DNA of 14,111 nt from assembly GCA_024636395.1 (NCBI GenBank), contig JAGXHD010000162.1, positions 1-14,111 on the forward strand, given 5' to 3'. Each line of letters opens with the position of its first letter. Positions within the stretch are counted from its first letter, which is position 1. The stretch is from Sulfitobacter sp. GTDB lineage: Bacteria; Pseudomonadota; Alphaproteobacteria; Rhodobacterales; Rhodobacteraceae. Shown here one piece after another: positions 1 through 7,307 of the stretch. Under the pieces are notes generated by a model. It was not told the DNA's origin. It saw only the letters and a list, made by a program, of their open reading frames with translations, and searched no databases. Position numbers and translations under genes: made by a program.

Positions 1-2
1 CC

Positions 3-392
3 CCACTGCCCGATGCCGATGCGCGTCTGGCCCTGACCGCTTTACTGGTGCGCGTTGCGCGCTCCGACAATGAGTACAGCCTCGCCGAGCGCACGCGTAT
101 CCAGAGCATCGTCAAAACCCGATACGGTCTCGATGATGCCGGGCGCGACGCGCTGATGGTGGATGCCGAGGCCCTCGAGGCTGAAGCACCTGACACAGTC
201 CGATTCACCCGCGCGATCAAGGATGCCGTTGCCTACGAGGATCGCCGCGGTGTGGTCGAAGCGCTCTGGCGCGTCGCCCTTGCAGACGGTGCACGCGCCA
301 AGGAAGAGGACGCTCTGCTCCGGCTGGTAGCAAATTTGCTCGGCGTCACCGATATGGACAGCGCGCAGGCAAGACAACGCGCGGAAGGATAA
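3..392 (+). CDS. TerB-like protein, 3' part (5' end outside window)
   Basis: The reading frame is open from the left edge to a TAA at 390-392, so the true start is outside the window. A GTG at 48 is only an internal valine, because residues before it (ending ALTALLVRVARSDNEYS) continue the same helix. The visible part is alpha-helical and acidic, with two repeats of the TerB pattern: a helix ending in VARSDNEYS, then later VALADGARAKEEDALLRLVANLLGV. This D-G/N-x-x-x-x-E pattern, an acidic loop followed by a glutamate-bearing helix, is typical of the TerB / tellurite-resistance-B fold (possibly a metal-binding helical bundle). Many alphaproteobacteria carry a stand-alone TerB of about 140-150 residues with no known role in tellurite resistance, and this is probably one. 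Function is not known. It ends 107 nt before the transporter ATPase and is probably a separate unit. Confidence 0.7.
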   Translation, partial: PLPDADARLALTALLVRVARSDNEYSLAERTRIQSIVKTRYGLDDAGRDALMVDAEALEAEAPDTVRFTRAIKDAVAYEDRRGVVEALWRVALADGARAKEEDALLRLVANLLGVTDMDSAQARQRAEG

Positions 393-439
393 GCCCCGCG
401 CTTTACCCTGCGTGAAGGGCTCACGGAAACCATTGCGCA

Positions 440-468
440 TTGCATAGAGAGTGATTCTGGCGTTTTAC
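440..468 (+). promoter_or_regulatory. weak sigma70-like promoter candidate for the ABC transporter
   Basis: In the 107-bp gap before the transporter ATPase, TTGCAT (440-445) and TTTTAC (463-468) are spaced by 17 bp. The -10 matches the consensus at only three positions, so this is a guess about where the operon promoter lies. The hexamer region also contains the direct repeat ATTGC at 432-436 and 439-443. Confidence 0.2.
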
Positions 469-499
469 TCTCGCTGGACCTGCAATAAATGGCTGCCCT

Positions 500-1276
500 G
501 TGACATCAGAGACCCCCGTGATCGAGATCCGCGACCTCCATAAAGCATATGGTGCGCTGGAAGTATTGAAAGGCGTGAGCATTACCGCCCCGCGCGGGCA
601 TGTCATCTCGCTGATAGGCTCGTCGGGGTCTGGCAAATCCACACTGCTGCGCTGCTGCAATCTTTTGGAGGACAGCCAACAAGGCGAAGTCTTGTTCAAG
701 GGTGAGCCTGTGCGCTGGCGCGGCAGCGCACAATCGCGTCGCCCTGCGGACGCGAAACAGGTGCTGCGCATCCGTACCAATCTCAGCATGGTGTTCCAGC
801 AGTTCAATCTTTGGGCACATATGACCATCCTTGAGAATGTGATGGAGGCACCGGTGACCGTGCTGGCGCGCGCCCGCGCCGATGTCGAAGCTGCCGCCCG
901 TGCCTATCTCGACAAGGTCGGGATTGGCGATAAATGCGATGTCTATCCCGCCCAGCTGTCAGGTGGCCAGCAGCAGCGCGCGGCCATCGCGCGTGCCCTG
1001 TGCATGGAGCCCGAAGCGCTTCTGTTCGACGAGCCCACCAGCGCGCTCGATCCCGAGCTGGAACAGGAAGTCATCAAAGTCATCAAGGATCTTGCCGCCG
1101 AGGGACGCACGATGATGATCGTGACCCACGATATGAAACTGGCCGCCGACGTATCGGATACGGCCGTGTTTCTACACAATGGCATGATCGAAGAACAAGG
1201 GCCGCCCGAGACGCTGTTCGGCGCGCCCAAATCAGAGCGACTGCGCGGGTTTCTTTCGGCAACCCGCGCCGCATAA
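500..1276 (+). CDS. amino acid ABC transporter ATP-binding protein (HisP/GlnQ type)
   Basis: This is the 258-residue cytoplasmic ATPase of a polar-amino-acid importer. It hydrolyses ATP to drive the two permeases encoded downstream. All family motifs are present: Walker A GSSGSGKST (40-48), Q-loop around FQQFNL (99-104), signature LSGGQQQR (153-160), Walker B LLFDE (174-178), D-loop SALD and switch histidine H210 in VTHD. The length matches HisP/GlnQ proteins. The GTG at 500 is the furthest upstream usual start in this frame: there is none between it and the in-frame stop at 452, and it gives a normal N-terminus (VIEIRDLHKAYG). The ribosome-binding site is poor. The gene is first of four transporter genes on this strand, and the binding protein starts 31 nt downstream. 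The substrate cannot be read from the ATPase. Confidence 0.95.
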   Translation: MTSETPVIEIRDLHKAYGALEVLKGVSITAPRGHVISLIGSSGSGKSTLLRCCNLLEDSQQGEVLFKGEPVRWRGSAQSRRPADAKQVLRIRTNLSMVFQQFNLWAHMTILENVMEAPVTVLARARADVEAAARAYLDKVGIGDKCDVYPAQLSGGQQQRAAIARALCMEPEALLFDEPTSALDPELEQEVIKVIKDLAAEGRTMMIVTHDMKLAADVSDTAVFLHNGMIEEQGPPETLFGAPKSERLRGFLSATRAA

Positions 1277-1294
1277 ACCGTAAATGGTACACCT

Positions 1295-1300
1295 CAGGAG
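1295..1300 (+). promoter_or_regulatory. ribosome-binding site that fixes the binding-protein start
   Basis: CAGGAG ends 7 nt before the ATG at 1308. It favours that start over the in-frame ATG at 1284, which would put eight extra residues, three of them arginine or histidine-rich, before an otherwise normal signal peptide. Confidence 0.75.
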
Positions 1301-1307
1301 ACACTTA

Positions 1308-2045
1308 ATGAAAAACCTTATCCTCGCCACATCCATGCTGGCCCTGACCGCAGGCACAGCCTTTGCCGAAAGCCACGCCAAAACCATCCGCATGGGCACC
1401 GAAGGCGCCTATCCTCCCTATAACTTTCTGAACGATTCAGGTGAAGTTGACGGCTACGAGCGCGAGATCGGCGACGAGCTGTGCGCACGCGCCGAGTTGA
1501 CCTGCGAGTGGGTCACCAACGAATGGGACAGCATCATCCCCAACCTCACCTCCGGTAACTACGATACGATCATCGCAGGCATGAGCATCACCGACGAGCG
1601 TGAGGAAGTCATCGACTTCACCCAGAACTACATGCCCCCGGCGGCCTCCGCCTACGCTGCTCTTTCTGCGGATGCGGACATTTCCGGTGGCGTGATCGCA
1701 GCGCAGACCAGCACCATTCAGGCAGGCTATGTCGCTGAAAGCGGCGCGACCCTGCTCGAATTCGCGACCTACGACGAGACAGTCGCCGCCGTCCGCAACG
1801 GCGAGGCCGACGCCGTATTCGCGGATAAGGACGCCCTTGTCCCTGCAGTGGACGAATCCGGTGGCGAGCTTGTGTTTGTGGGAGATGACGTGCCTCTGGG
1901 CGGCGGCATCGGCATGGGCCTGCGCGAAAGCGACACGGAGCTCAAAGCCAAGTTCGACGCGGCAATCCAGTCCATGAAGGACGATGGCACCATCAACGCT
2001 GCCATCAAAAAGTGGTTCGGCGACGACGCGAAGATTTTCGAGTAA
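1308..2045 (+). CDS. periplasmic amino-acid-binding protein of ABC transporter (SBP_bac_3 family)
   Basis: This 245-residue periplasmic receptor delivers ligand to the permeases. Residues 1-20 are a Sec signal peptide with a likely cut after AFA (MKNLILATS...AFA|ES). The mature protein has the family-3 pattern: GTEGAYPPYNF near its N-terminus, DGYEREIGDELC, then WDSIIPNLTSGNYD and GMSITDERE. C59 and C66 are spaced like the HisJ/LAO disulfide. R98 in SITDERE corresponds to the Arg that holds the ligand alpha-carboxylate in LAO/HisJ, and D173 in AVFADKD to the Asp that holds the alpha-amino group. These matches are from memory of the family, not from an alignment. They suggest an alpha-amino acid such as ornithine, arginine, lysine or histidine, or an opine-like derivative, rather than a plain polyamine. 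A strong hairpin follows the stop. Confidence 0.93.
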   Translation: MKNLILATSMLALTAGTAFAESHAKTIRMGTEGAYPPYNFLNDSGEVDGYEREIGDELCARAELTCEWVTNEWDSIIPNLTSGNYDTIIAGMSITDEREEVIDFTQNYMPPAASAYAALSADADISGGVIAAQTSTIQAGYVAESGATLLEFATYDETVAAVRNGEADAVFADKDALVPAVDESGGELVFVGDDVPLGGGIGMGLRESDTELKAKFDAAIQSMKDDGTINAAIKKWFGDDAKIFE

Positions 2046-2054
2046 GCGACCATC

Positions 2055-2085
2055 GGGGACGGCATCGCGCCGTCCCTCTTCTTCA
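2055..2085 (+). terminator. hairpin after the binding-protein gene (attenuator or mRNA 3' stabiliser)
   Basis: GGGACGGC (2056-2063) and GCCGTCCC (2069-2076) form a perfect 8-bp stem with a 5-nt loop, followed by a T-rich stretch (TCTTCTTC). It starts about 10 nt after the binding-protein stop. Such hairpins commonly lower expression of the permeases relative to the binding protein, by partial termination or by protecting the upstream mRNA from 3' decay. Since the permeases have no obvious promoter of their own, partial rather than full termination is likely. Confidence 0.75.
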
Positions 2086-2222
2086 TTTGACCCGTTAACT
2101 CCACCCTTCCGCGCGCCGAACAGGCGCTTAGAGAAAGCAGCACCATCTTCAGTTCCTGCGCCGACCCTTCCCAGATCGACGGCCTCACCTGGCTGAGCTG
2201 CTACCTGACGACGGGCAAGCAC

Positions 2223-3026
2223 ATGAATCTCTACTGGTCGGTGCTGACCGTACTCGCGCTGCTGGCCATTACGGCACCGGCAGCACTGTTGCTCGGCTTT
2301 GGCGGAGCCTCTGCCGCGCGATCCCGCTTTGCGCCGCTGCGTTGGGCAGGCCAGACCTATATCGCCGTGGTTCGCGGCATCCCGGATATCGCGTTTTTCC
2401 TGTTCTTCGTGATCGCCCTGGATCAGGGCATCGAGTATCTGCGCCACAAGGCCCTGTGTCCCGGCTGGGACCAGCCGATCCGCCAAGGCAATGATTTCAT
2501 CGTCTGTCAGGCCGCCAAAATGCCACTGGGCAACGCACCGCAATGGATCCATGAGACCTACGGCTTTGCCCTTGCAGTGCTGACCTTCGCCATCGTGTTC
2601 GGCGCCTTCGCCGCCAATGTGCTCTACGGTGCCATGCGCGCCGTGCCACGCGCCCAGCTGGAAACGGCAGAAGCCTACGGCATGTCGCAGCGCCAGATAT
2701 TCCGCCGCATTCTCGTGCCTCAGGTGTGGGTCTATGCTCTGCCAGGTCTGGGCAATTTGTGGATGGTCCTGATCAAGGCCACGCCGCTGCTGTTTTTGCT
2801 CGGAGTCGAAGATATCGTCTATTGGGCTCGTGAGCTTGGCGGATCCAAAACCACACGTTTTACCGATTACCCCCATCCTGACTGGCGGATTTGGTATTTC
2901 CTTGCGTTGCTGGTGTTTTATTTGGCGTTCACACGCGTTTCCGAAATCGTTCTGGCACGGCTGATGACGCGGCTGACCTACGGGCAGGCCACCACGGGCG
3001 GCGAAGCGCAAAGGAAACTGGTGTGA
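2223..3026 (+). CDS. amino acid ABC transporter permease 1 (HisQ type; start uncertain)
   Basis: This is one of the two inner-membrane subunits forming the import channel. From ATG 2223 it has 267 residues. Membrane segments lie near 5-27, 46-66, 113-135, 166-195 and 222-245. The cytoplasmic EAA loop that contacts the ATPase is seen at about 148-175 (TAEAYGMSQRQIFRRILVPQ). A long loop at about 70-110, with cysteines at 79 and 95, is probably periplasmic. The frame stays open upstream to a TGA at 2088. The 26 codons before the ATG (from 2145: IFSSCADPSQ...WLSCYLTTGKH) look like protein and, as I recall, resemble the N-termini of relatives. No ATG, GTG or TTG lies in that stretch, so either an unusual start such as ATC at 2145 is used or the ATG is real. 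The stop overlaps the next permease by 4 nt. Confidence 0.9.
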   Translation: MNLYWSVLTVLALLAITAPAALLLGFGGASAARSRFAPLRWAGQTYIAVVRGIPDIAFFLFFVIALDQGIEYLRHKALCPGWDQPIRQGNDFIVCQAAKMPLGNAPQWIHETYGFALAVLTFAIVFGAFAANVLYGAMRAVPRAQLETAEAYGMSQRQIFRRILVPQVWVYALPGLGNLWMVLIKATPLLFLLGVEDIVYWARELGGSKTTRFTDYPHPDWRIWYFLALLVFYLAFTRVSEIVLARLMTRLTYGQATTGGEAQRKLV

Positions 3027-3829
3027 GCTGCCTCCAGACCATTCAGGATTACGGCCTGCGCGCGGTCGGCATCGGAGAGCGGCTTCTCCCGCGCGAGGAT
3101 TTCACCCTGTGCGAGCAGTTCACCCTGATCGGCTCCGGCATGATCTGGAACGTCTATTTTGGCCTCACTGCTCTGGTGTTCGGTTTTTTCTTCGCGATCG
3201 CACTGGCCATGGGCAAAGCAAGCCCCCGATGGTGGCTGCGCAAACCGTCGGAATGGTTCGTCTTCATCTTCCGGGGCTCGCCACTTTTCATCCAGTTTTT
3301 CTTCGCATATTTCGTCTTCCTCAGCCTCAAGGCGCAGTTTCCCATATTCGATCCGTTCACCTCTGCTTGGGTCGGTGCAGTCATCGTTCTATTCTGCAAC
3401 ACTTCTGCCTATTCGGCGGAGATATTTCGGGGCGCACTGCAATCGATACCCAAGGGCGATGTGGAGGCGGCTGATGCTTACGGCCTTGCCGGATGGGCCC
3501 GGTTTCGCCGCGTGATATGGCCCACCATGCTGCGCCTCGCCTGGCCTGCCTACACCAATGAGGCGATCTTTCTGTTTCATGCCACGACGCTGGTCTATAT
3601 TTCCAGTTTTCCGGCCTGGCAGCAGCGCGGCGACGCCCTGTATTATGCGAGTTATTTCGCCGACAAGACCTTCAACCCTTTCATTCCCTATCCGATCCTT
3701 GCGGGATATTTCGTGCTGCTCACCCTTGTAGTGATCGGCGCCTTCGGCCTTGTAAACCGCCGGTTGAACCGCCACTTACCCTCTGAATACCGCCAAAAAA
3801 TGCGCTTGCGCCCCAATCTGATACGGTAG
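3023..3829 (+). CDS. amino acid ABC transporter permease 2 (HisM type)
   Basis: This second 268-residue inner-membrane subunit pairs with permease 1. Membrane segments lie near 38-63, 79-101, 115-135, 181-196 and 225-245. The EAA loop is at about 148-175 (EAADAYGLAGWARFRRVIWP). FRGSPLFIQFFF (83-94) is typical of the HisM branch. The start chosen is GTG 3023, which overlaps the permease 1 stop (GTGTGA). It has a good ribosome-binding site, AAGGAA at 3011-3016, 6 nt before it. The next in-frame upstream starts lie deep inside permease 1. The overlap suggests translational coupling and equal amounts of the two subunits. The C-terminus is basic (RQKMRLRPNLIR), as is usual for the cytoplasmic end. 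After it come 98 bp with an internal promoter and operator candidate before the catabolic genes. Confidence 0.93.
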   Translation: MSCLQTIQDYGLRAVGIGERLLPREDFTLCEQFTLIGSGMIWNVYFGLTALVFGFFFAIALAMGKASPRWWLRKPSEWFVFIFRGSPLFIQFFFAYFVFLSLKAQFPIFDPFTSAWVGAVIVLFCNTSAYSAEIFRGALQSIPKGDVEAADAYGLAGWARFRRVIWPTMLRLAWPAYTNEAIFLFHATTLVYISSFPAWQQRGDALYYASYFADKTFNPFIPYPILAGYFVLLTLVVIGAFGLVNRRLNRHLPSEYRQKMRLRPNLIR

Positions 3830-3833
3830 TATT

Positions 3834-3849
3834 TATAATTTGATCAAAT
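3834..3849 (+). promoter_or_regulatory. TATAAT box overlapping a 12-bp palindromic operator candidate
   Basis: TATAAT (3834-3839) is a perfect -10 hexamer in an AT-rich island. It overlaps by two bases the perfect palindrome ATTTGATCAAAT (3838-3849). The start of transcription would fall inside the palindrome, the expected place for a repressor. No good -35 is seen at 16-18 bp spacing, so an activator may be needed, or the -10 match may be chance. The element lies 79 bp upstream of the first GS-like gene and would allow that operon to be controlled apart from the transporter. The binding protein is not identified. Confidence 0.5.
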
Positions 3850-3927
3850 CTCGTGGCGCTGGCCACCGGAAGTCGGTTGTGCGCCAATGCGCTCTGACAT
3901 GTGCCAGCGCACCCCAAATGGTGACCT

Positions 3928-5262
3928 ATGCACAACTGGCTTCGTAAAAACCCTTCTGTCCGCACCATCCGTGTGGCCGCCGCCGATCTCAATGGCGTGC
4001 CGCGCGGCAAGCGGATCCCGACGCGGTTCGCCGACAAGGTCGCGGTGGAGGGTACACGTTTTCCATTTTCCGTGCTCAATCTCGACATCTGGGGCGAAGA
4101 CATAGACGACAGCCCGCTGGTGTTCGACAGCGGTGACCGCGACGGCGTACTGAAGCCGACGGAGCGGGGCTTCATGCCAATGCCTTGGCTCGAGGCCCCA
4201 TCCGCCCTACTGCCCATCTGGATGTTCCACGAGGATGGCCGCCCCTATGGCGGGGATCCGCGTCACGCCCTTCGGGCAGTGCTGGAGCGGTTCAAATCAC
4301 GCGGCCTCACGCCGGTCTGCGCGGTCGAGCTCGAATTCTTCCTCATCGACGATTCAGGCCGCAAGCTTCAGGTGCCTTTGTCGCCGCGCTCCGGCAAGCG
4401 GCGCAAGGGAGCGGAGACCCTCAGCATTCGTGCGCTGGACCAGTTCGATGAATTCTTCACCGATCTCTATGATGCGTGCGAGGAGATGGATATTCCCGCC
4501 GATACCGCCATTTCAGAGGCGGGGCTTGGCCAGTTCGAGATCAACATGATGCATTGCGACGACGCCCTGCGCGCTGCAGACGATGCCTGGCTGTTCAAGA
4601 TGTTGGTGCGCGGGCTCGCACGGCGCCACGGCTTCGCTGCAAGCTTCATGGCGAAACCGTATGAGGATTATCCCGGATCCGGCCTGCACACGCATTTCTC
4701 GGTGATCGACACCGAGGGAAACAACGTCTTTGACAACAAAGGGCCCGAGGGCACGGACATCATGCGCCATGCTGTTGCCGGTTGTCTGGAGGCCATGATG
4801 GGCTCCGCGCTGATCTTCGCGCCCCATGCCAACAGCTTCGACCGGATGGTGCCCGGCAGCCACGCACCCACGGGCGTCAGCTGGGCCTACGAGAACCGCA
4901 CCTCTTCCATCCGCATCCCCTCGGGCTCGACCGCCGCGCGCCGGATCGAGCACCGTGTATCGGGTGGCGACGTCAATCCCTATCTGATGTTGGCCGCCGT
5001 GCTGGGTGCTGCGATCAACGGGATCGAGGACGGCCGAGAGCCGCCTGCGCCGATCACCGGCAACGCCTATGCCGCAGATCTGCCGCAGATCCCCAACACT
5101 TGGGCCACCGCAATTGACGCATTCGAGACAGACCCCCATATCGCGCGCATCTTCGCACCGGAGTTGATCCAGAACCTTGTGCTGACAAAGCGTCAGGAGC
5201 TGCACTATATGGAAGAGCTCGATCGGGCCGAGCAGGTCGAAATCTATCTGGACACGGTGTAG
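3928..5262 (+). CDS. glutamine synthetase family protein 1 (gamma-glutamylputrescine-synthetase-like)
   Basis: This 444-residue protein is a GS-fold ligase. It is expected to join the gamma-carboxyl of glutamate to an amine using ATP. GS metal and substrate residues are present: E134 and E136 (VELEFF), E197 and E204 (SEAGLGQFEIN), H254 (GSGLHTHFS), the NRTSSIRIP nucleotide/glutamate motif, and RRIE with E341. The N-terminus carries DLNG...RGKRIP, as in E. coli PuuA, instead of the DGSS-type loop of GlnA. No KLYDLPP adenylylation site is seen, which argues against a housekeeping GlnA. FMAKPYEDYPGSG also resembles PuuA. It is therefore probably a gamma-glutamyl-amine synthetase, with putrescine, another amine or an amino acid as acceptor. 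ATG 3928 gives a normal N-terminus but has a weak ribosome-binding site. The stop is 3 nt from the next gene. Confidence 0.9.
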   Translation: MHNWLRKNPSVRTIRVAAADLNGVPRGKRIPTRFADKVAVEGTRFPFSVLNLDIWGEDIDDSPLVFDSGDRDGVLKPTERGFMPMPWLEAPSALLPIWMFHEDGRPYGGDPRHALRAVLERFKSRGLTPVCAVELEFFLIDDSGRKLQVPLSPRSGKRRKGAETLSIRALDQFDEFFTDLYDACEEMDIPADTAISEAGLGQFEINMMHCDDALRAADDAWLFKMLVRGLARRHGFAASFMAKPYEDYPGSGLHTHFSVIDTEGNNVFDNKGPEGTDIMRHAVAGCLEAMMGSALIFAPHANSFDRMVPGSHAPTGVSWAYENRTSSIRIPSGSTAARRIEHRVSGGDVNPYLMLAAVLGAAINGIEDGREPPAPITGNAYAADLPQIPNTWATAIDAFETDPHIARIFAPELIQNLVLTKRQELHYMEELDRAEQVEIYLDTV

Positions 5263-5265
5263 ATT

Positions 5266-5949
5266 ATGAAAATAGGCATCCTGCGTACGGGCCACTCCCC
5301 TGAGGAGATGATCGAAACCTTGGGCAATTACGACCAGATGTTCGAGAGGTTGCTCGACGGCAATGATTTCGAGTTCGAGACGTTTTCAGTGGTGGATGGG
5401 GAGTTTCCTGAGGGACCCCAGAACGCCGATGGCTGGCTCATCACCGGATCAAAACACGGCGCTTACGAGGATCACGACTGGATCCAGCCCCTCGAGGATC
5501 TGATCCGCGCCATTCAGGCGTCGGGCAAGCCCTTGGTCGGCGTGTGCTTTGGCCATCAGATTATCGCACAGGCATTGGGCGGCAAAGTCGAGAAATTCGC
5601 AGGCGGGTGGTCAGTGGGGCGCACGGAGTATATGCTGGACGGGCAGAATGTGGCGTTGAACGCCTGGCATCAGGATCAGGTGGTGGAGCTGCCGCGAGGC
5701 GCCCGCGTCGTGGGCAGCTCCGATTTTTGCGCCAATGCGATGCTGGCCTACGGTGACAGTATATGGACGGTCCAGCCGCACCCAGAATTTCCCGCCACCT
5801 TCATCGATGGCCTGATCAAGACACGGGGCAAGGGCGTGGTTCCGGATGAACAGCTCGAAGCAGCCGCAGCCACCCTGGCCCACCCGACCGACAGCGACAC
5901 TATCGCCACCCGAATGGCACAGTTCCTAAAATCAAAATCGAGGACGTGA
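5266..5949 (+). CDS. class I glutamine amidotransferase family protein (possible gamma-glutamyl hydrolase)
   Basis: This 227-residue protein has the class I GATase triad: nucleophile C94 in GVCFGHQ, and H172 and E174 in QPHPEF. The stretch after the Cys (IIAQALGG) is typical of the stand-alone GMP-synthase-like GATase group. No synthetase domain is fused to it. In E. coli, PuuD (a relative in the broader GATase/peptidase C26 fold) removes glutamate from gamma-glutamyl-GABA. By position between two GS-like ligases, this protein may likewise hydrolyse a gamma-glutamyl amide. It could also feed ammonia to a partner ligase. This is inference from context. It starts 3 nt after GS-like 1 and its TGA overlaps the start of GS-like 2, so the three genes should be co-translated. 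Confidence 0.88.
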   Translation: MKIGILRTGHSPEEMIETLGNYDQMFERLLDGNDFEFETFSVVDGEFPEGPQNADGWLITGSKHGAYEDHDWIQPLEDLIRAIQASGKPLVGVCFGHQIIAQALGGKVEKFAGGWSVGRTEYMLDGQNVALNAWHQDQVVELPRGARVVGSSDFCANAMLAYGDSIWTVQPHPEFPATFIDGLIKTRGKGVVPDEQLEAAAATLAHPTDSDTIATRMAQFLKSKSRT

Positions 5950-7307
5950 TGCAAGACTGGCAAGAAAAGCTCCCCACCGCCGCCACCGACTATCTCAAAG
6001 ATCGCCGTCTGGACGAGGTCGAATGTATCATCCCCGATCTTCCGGGCATCGCGCGCGGCAAGGCAGTGCCCGCCTCCAAGTTCGCGCGCCAGGACAGCTT
6101 TCACCTGCCTGACAGCATCTTCTACCAGACGATCACCGGCGAATGGGGAGAGGCGGCTGGCGCCGAAGGCTTCATCGAGCGCGATATGGTGCTGCGTCCG
6201 GACATGAGTACCGCAACCGCCGCGCCGTGGACCGCCGACTGGACCCTTCAGGTCATCCATGACGCCTATGACCGCGACGGAAACGAGGTGCCGTTCAGCC
6301 CGCGCAACGTGCTCAAACGTGTGGTGGAGCTCTACCGCGCCGAGGGCTGGGAGCCTGTGGTCGCACCCGAAATGGAATTTTATCTGACCGCACGCAATCT
6401 GGATCCCGCGCAGGAAATCAAGCCGATGATGGGCCGCTCGGGGCGTCCCGCTGCCGCACGACAGGCCTATTCAATGACGGCGGTCGATGAATTCGGCCCC
6501 GTGATCGACGACATATATGATTTTGCGGAGGCGCAAGGCTTCGAGATCGACGGGATCACACAGGAGGGCGGCGCAGGCCAGCTTGAGATCAATCTGCTGC
6601 ACGGCGATCCGGTCAAGCTCGCGGACGAAGTGTTTTATTTCAAGCGCCTGATCCGTGAAGCGGCGATGCGCCACGATTGCTACGCCACCTTCATGGCCAA
6701 ACCGATCGCGGACGAGCCGGGCTCTGCGATGCACATCCACCATTCCGTACTCGATGGCAAAACCGGAAAGAACATGTTTTCCGATGCGAAGGGCGAGGAG
6801 ACGGAACCCTTCATGCATTTCATCGCAGGGCTGCAAAATCACATGCCCGCCGCCTTGGCCGTGATCGCTCCTTACGTGAACAGCTACCGCCGCTACGTCA
6901 AAGATCACGCCGCACCGATCAACCTCGAATGGGGCCGCGACAACCGCACCACGGGCATCCGTGTGCCCCTGTCGAGCCCTGCCGCGCGGCGGGTCGAGAA
7001 CCGTCTGGCGGGCATGGATTGCAATCCCTATCTGGGCATCGCGGCTTCGCTCGCCTGCGGCTATCTGGGCCTCAAGGAAGCCAAGATGCCCCTGGCCGAG
7101 TTCAAGGGCGACGCCTATGACGGCGATGGGGATATCCCCCGTACAATGGGCGAGGCGCTGCGGATCTTCGGCGAAGCGACGGCCCTGCACGAAGTTCTGG
7201 GCCCCGAGTTCGTGCGGGTCTACGGCATCGTGAAAGAGGCGGAATACGATGAATTCCTGCAAGTGATCTCCCCTTGGGAGCGTGAACACCTGCTGCTGAA
7301 CGTCTGA
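5949..7307 (+). CDS. glutamine synthetase family protein 2 (divergent paralogue)
   Basis: This second GS-fold ligase has 452 residues. It keeps the metal ligands E141 and E143 (APEMEFY), E206 and E213 (QEGGAGQLEIN), H262 (SAMHIHHS), NRTTGIRVP (332-340) and RRVENR with E350. The N-terminal PDLPGIARGKAVP replaces the DLNG-RGKRIP seen in the first paralogue. The sequences differ throughout, so the pair is not a recent duplication. GSAMH instead of GSGMH at the glutamate site is a small departure. The start chosen is ATG 5949, sharing one base with the preceding TGA (TGATG) and preceded by GAGG at 5940-5943. A GTG at 5946 would add only one residue. It may use a different amine from paralogue 1, or the two may act as a mixed complex. 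Substrate unknown. It overlaps the oxidoreductase by 1 nt. Confidence 0.9.
   Translation: MQDWQEKLPTAATDYLKDRRLDEVECIIPDLPGIARGKAVPASKFARQDSFHLPDSIFYQTITGEWGEAAGAEGFIERDMVLRPDMSTATAAPWTADWTLQVIHDAYDRDGNEVPFSPRNVLKRVVELYRAEGWEPVVAPEMEFYLTARNLDPAQEIKPMMGRSGRPAAARQAYSMTAVDEFGPVIDDIYDFAEAQGFEIDGITQEGGAGQLEINLLHGDPVKLADEVFYFKRLIREAAMRHDCYATFMAKPIADEPGSAMHIHHSVLDGKTGKNMFSDAKGEETEPFMHFIAGLQNHMPAALAVIAPYVNSYRRYVKDHAAPINLEWGRDNRTTGIRVPLSSPAARRVENRLAGMDCNPYLGIAASLACGYLGLKEAKMPLAEFKGDAYDGDGDIPRTMGEALRIFGEATALHEVLGPEFVRVYGIVKEAEYDEFLQVISPWEREHLLLNV

Noticed and set aside
406..425. CGTGA-AGGGC-TCACG hairpin after the TerB-like gene as a terminator
   Set aside because: The stem is only 5 bp with an overlapping alternative, and no T run follows.
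1437..3011. 524-codon open frame on the minus strand opposite the binding protein and permease 1
   Set aside because: It overlaps two well-supported genes, has low-complexity Gly/Arg/His-rich content, resembles no family I know, and is the usual product of GC-rich codon bias on the opposite strand.
3879..3912. GTGCGC...GCGCAC inverted repeat in the GS-like 1 leader as a riboswitch or attenuator
   Set aside because: The 6-bp arms are 22 nt apart, no alternative terminator stem is visible, and no known riboswitch core was recognised.
4513..5295. 260-codon minus-strand open frame opposite GS-like 1
   Set aside because: It is antisense to a gene with intact catalytic motifs and has no domain pattern of its own.
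3928..7307. The two GS-like genes as a recent tandem duplication
   Set aside because: They differ across the whole length, including N-terminal motifs, and flank an unrelated gene. They are old, separate paralogues.
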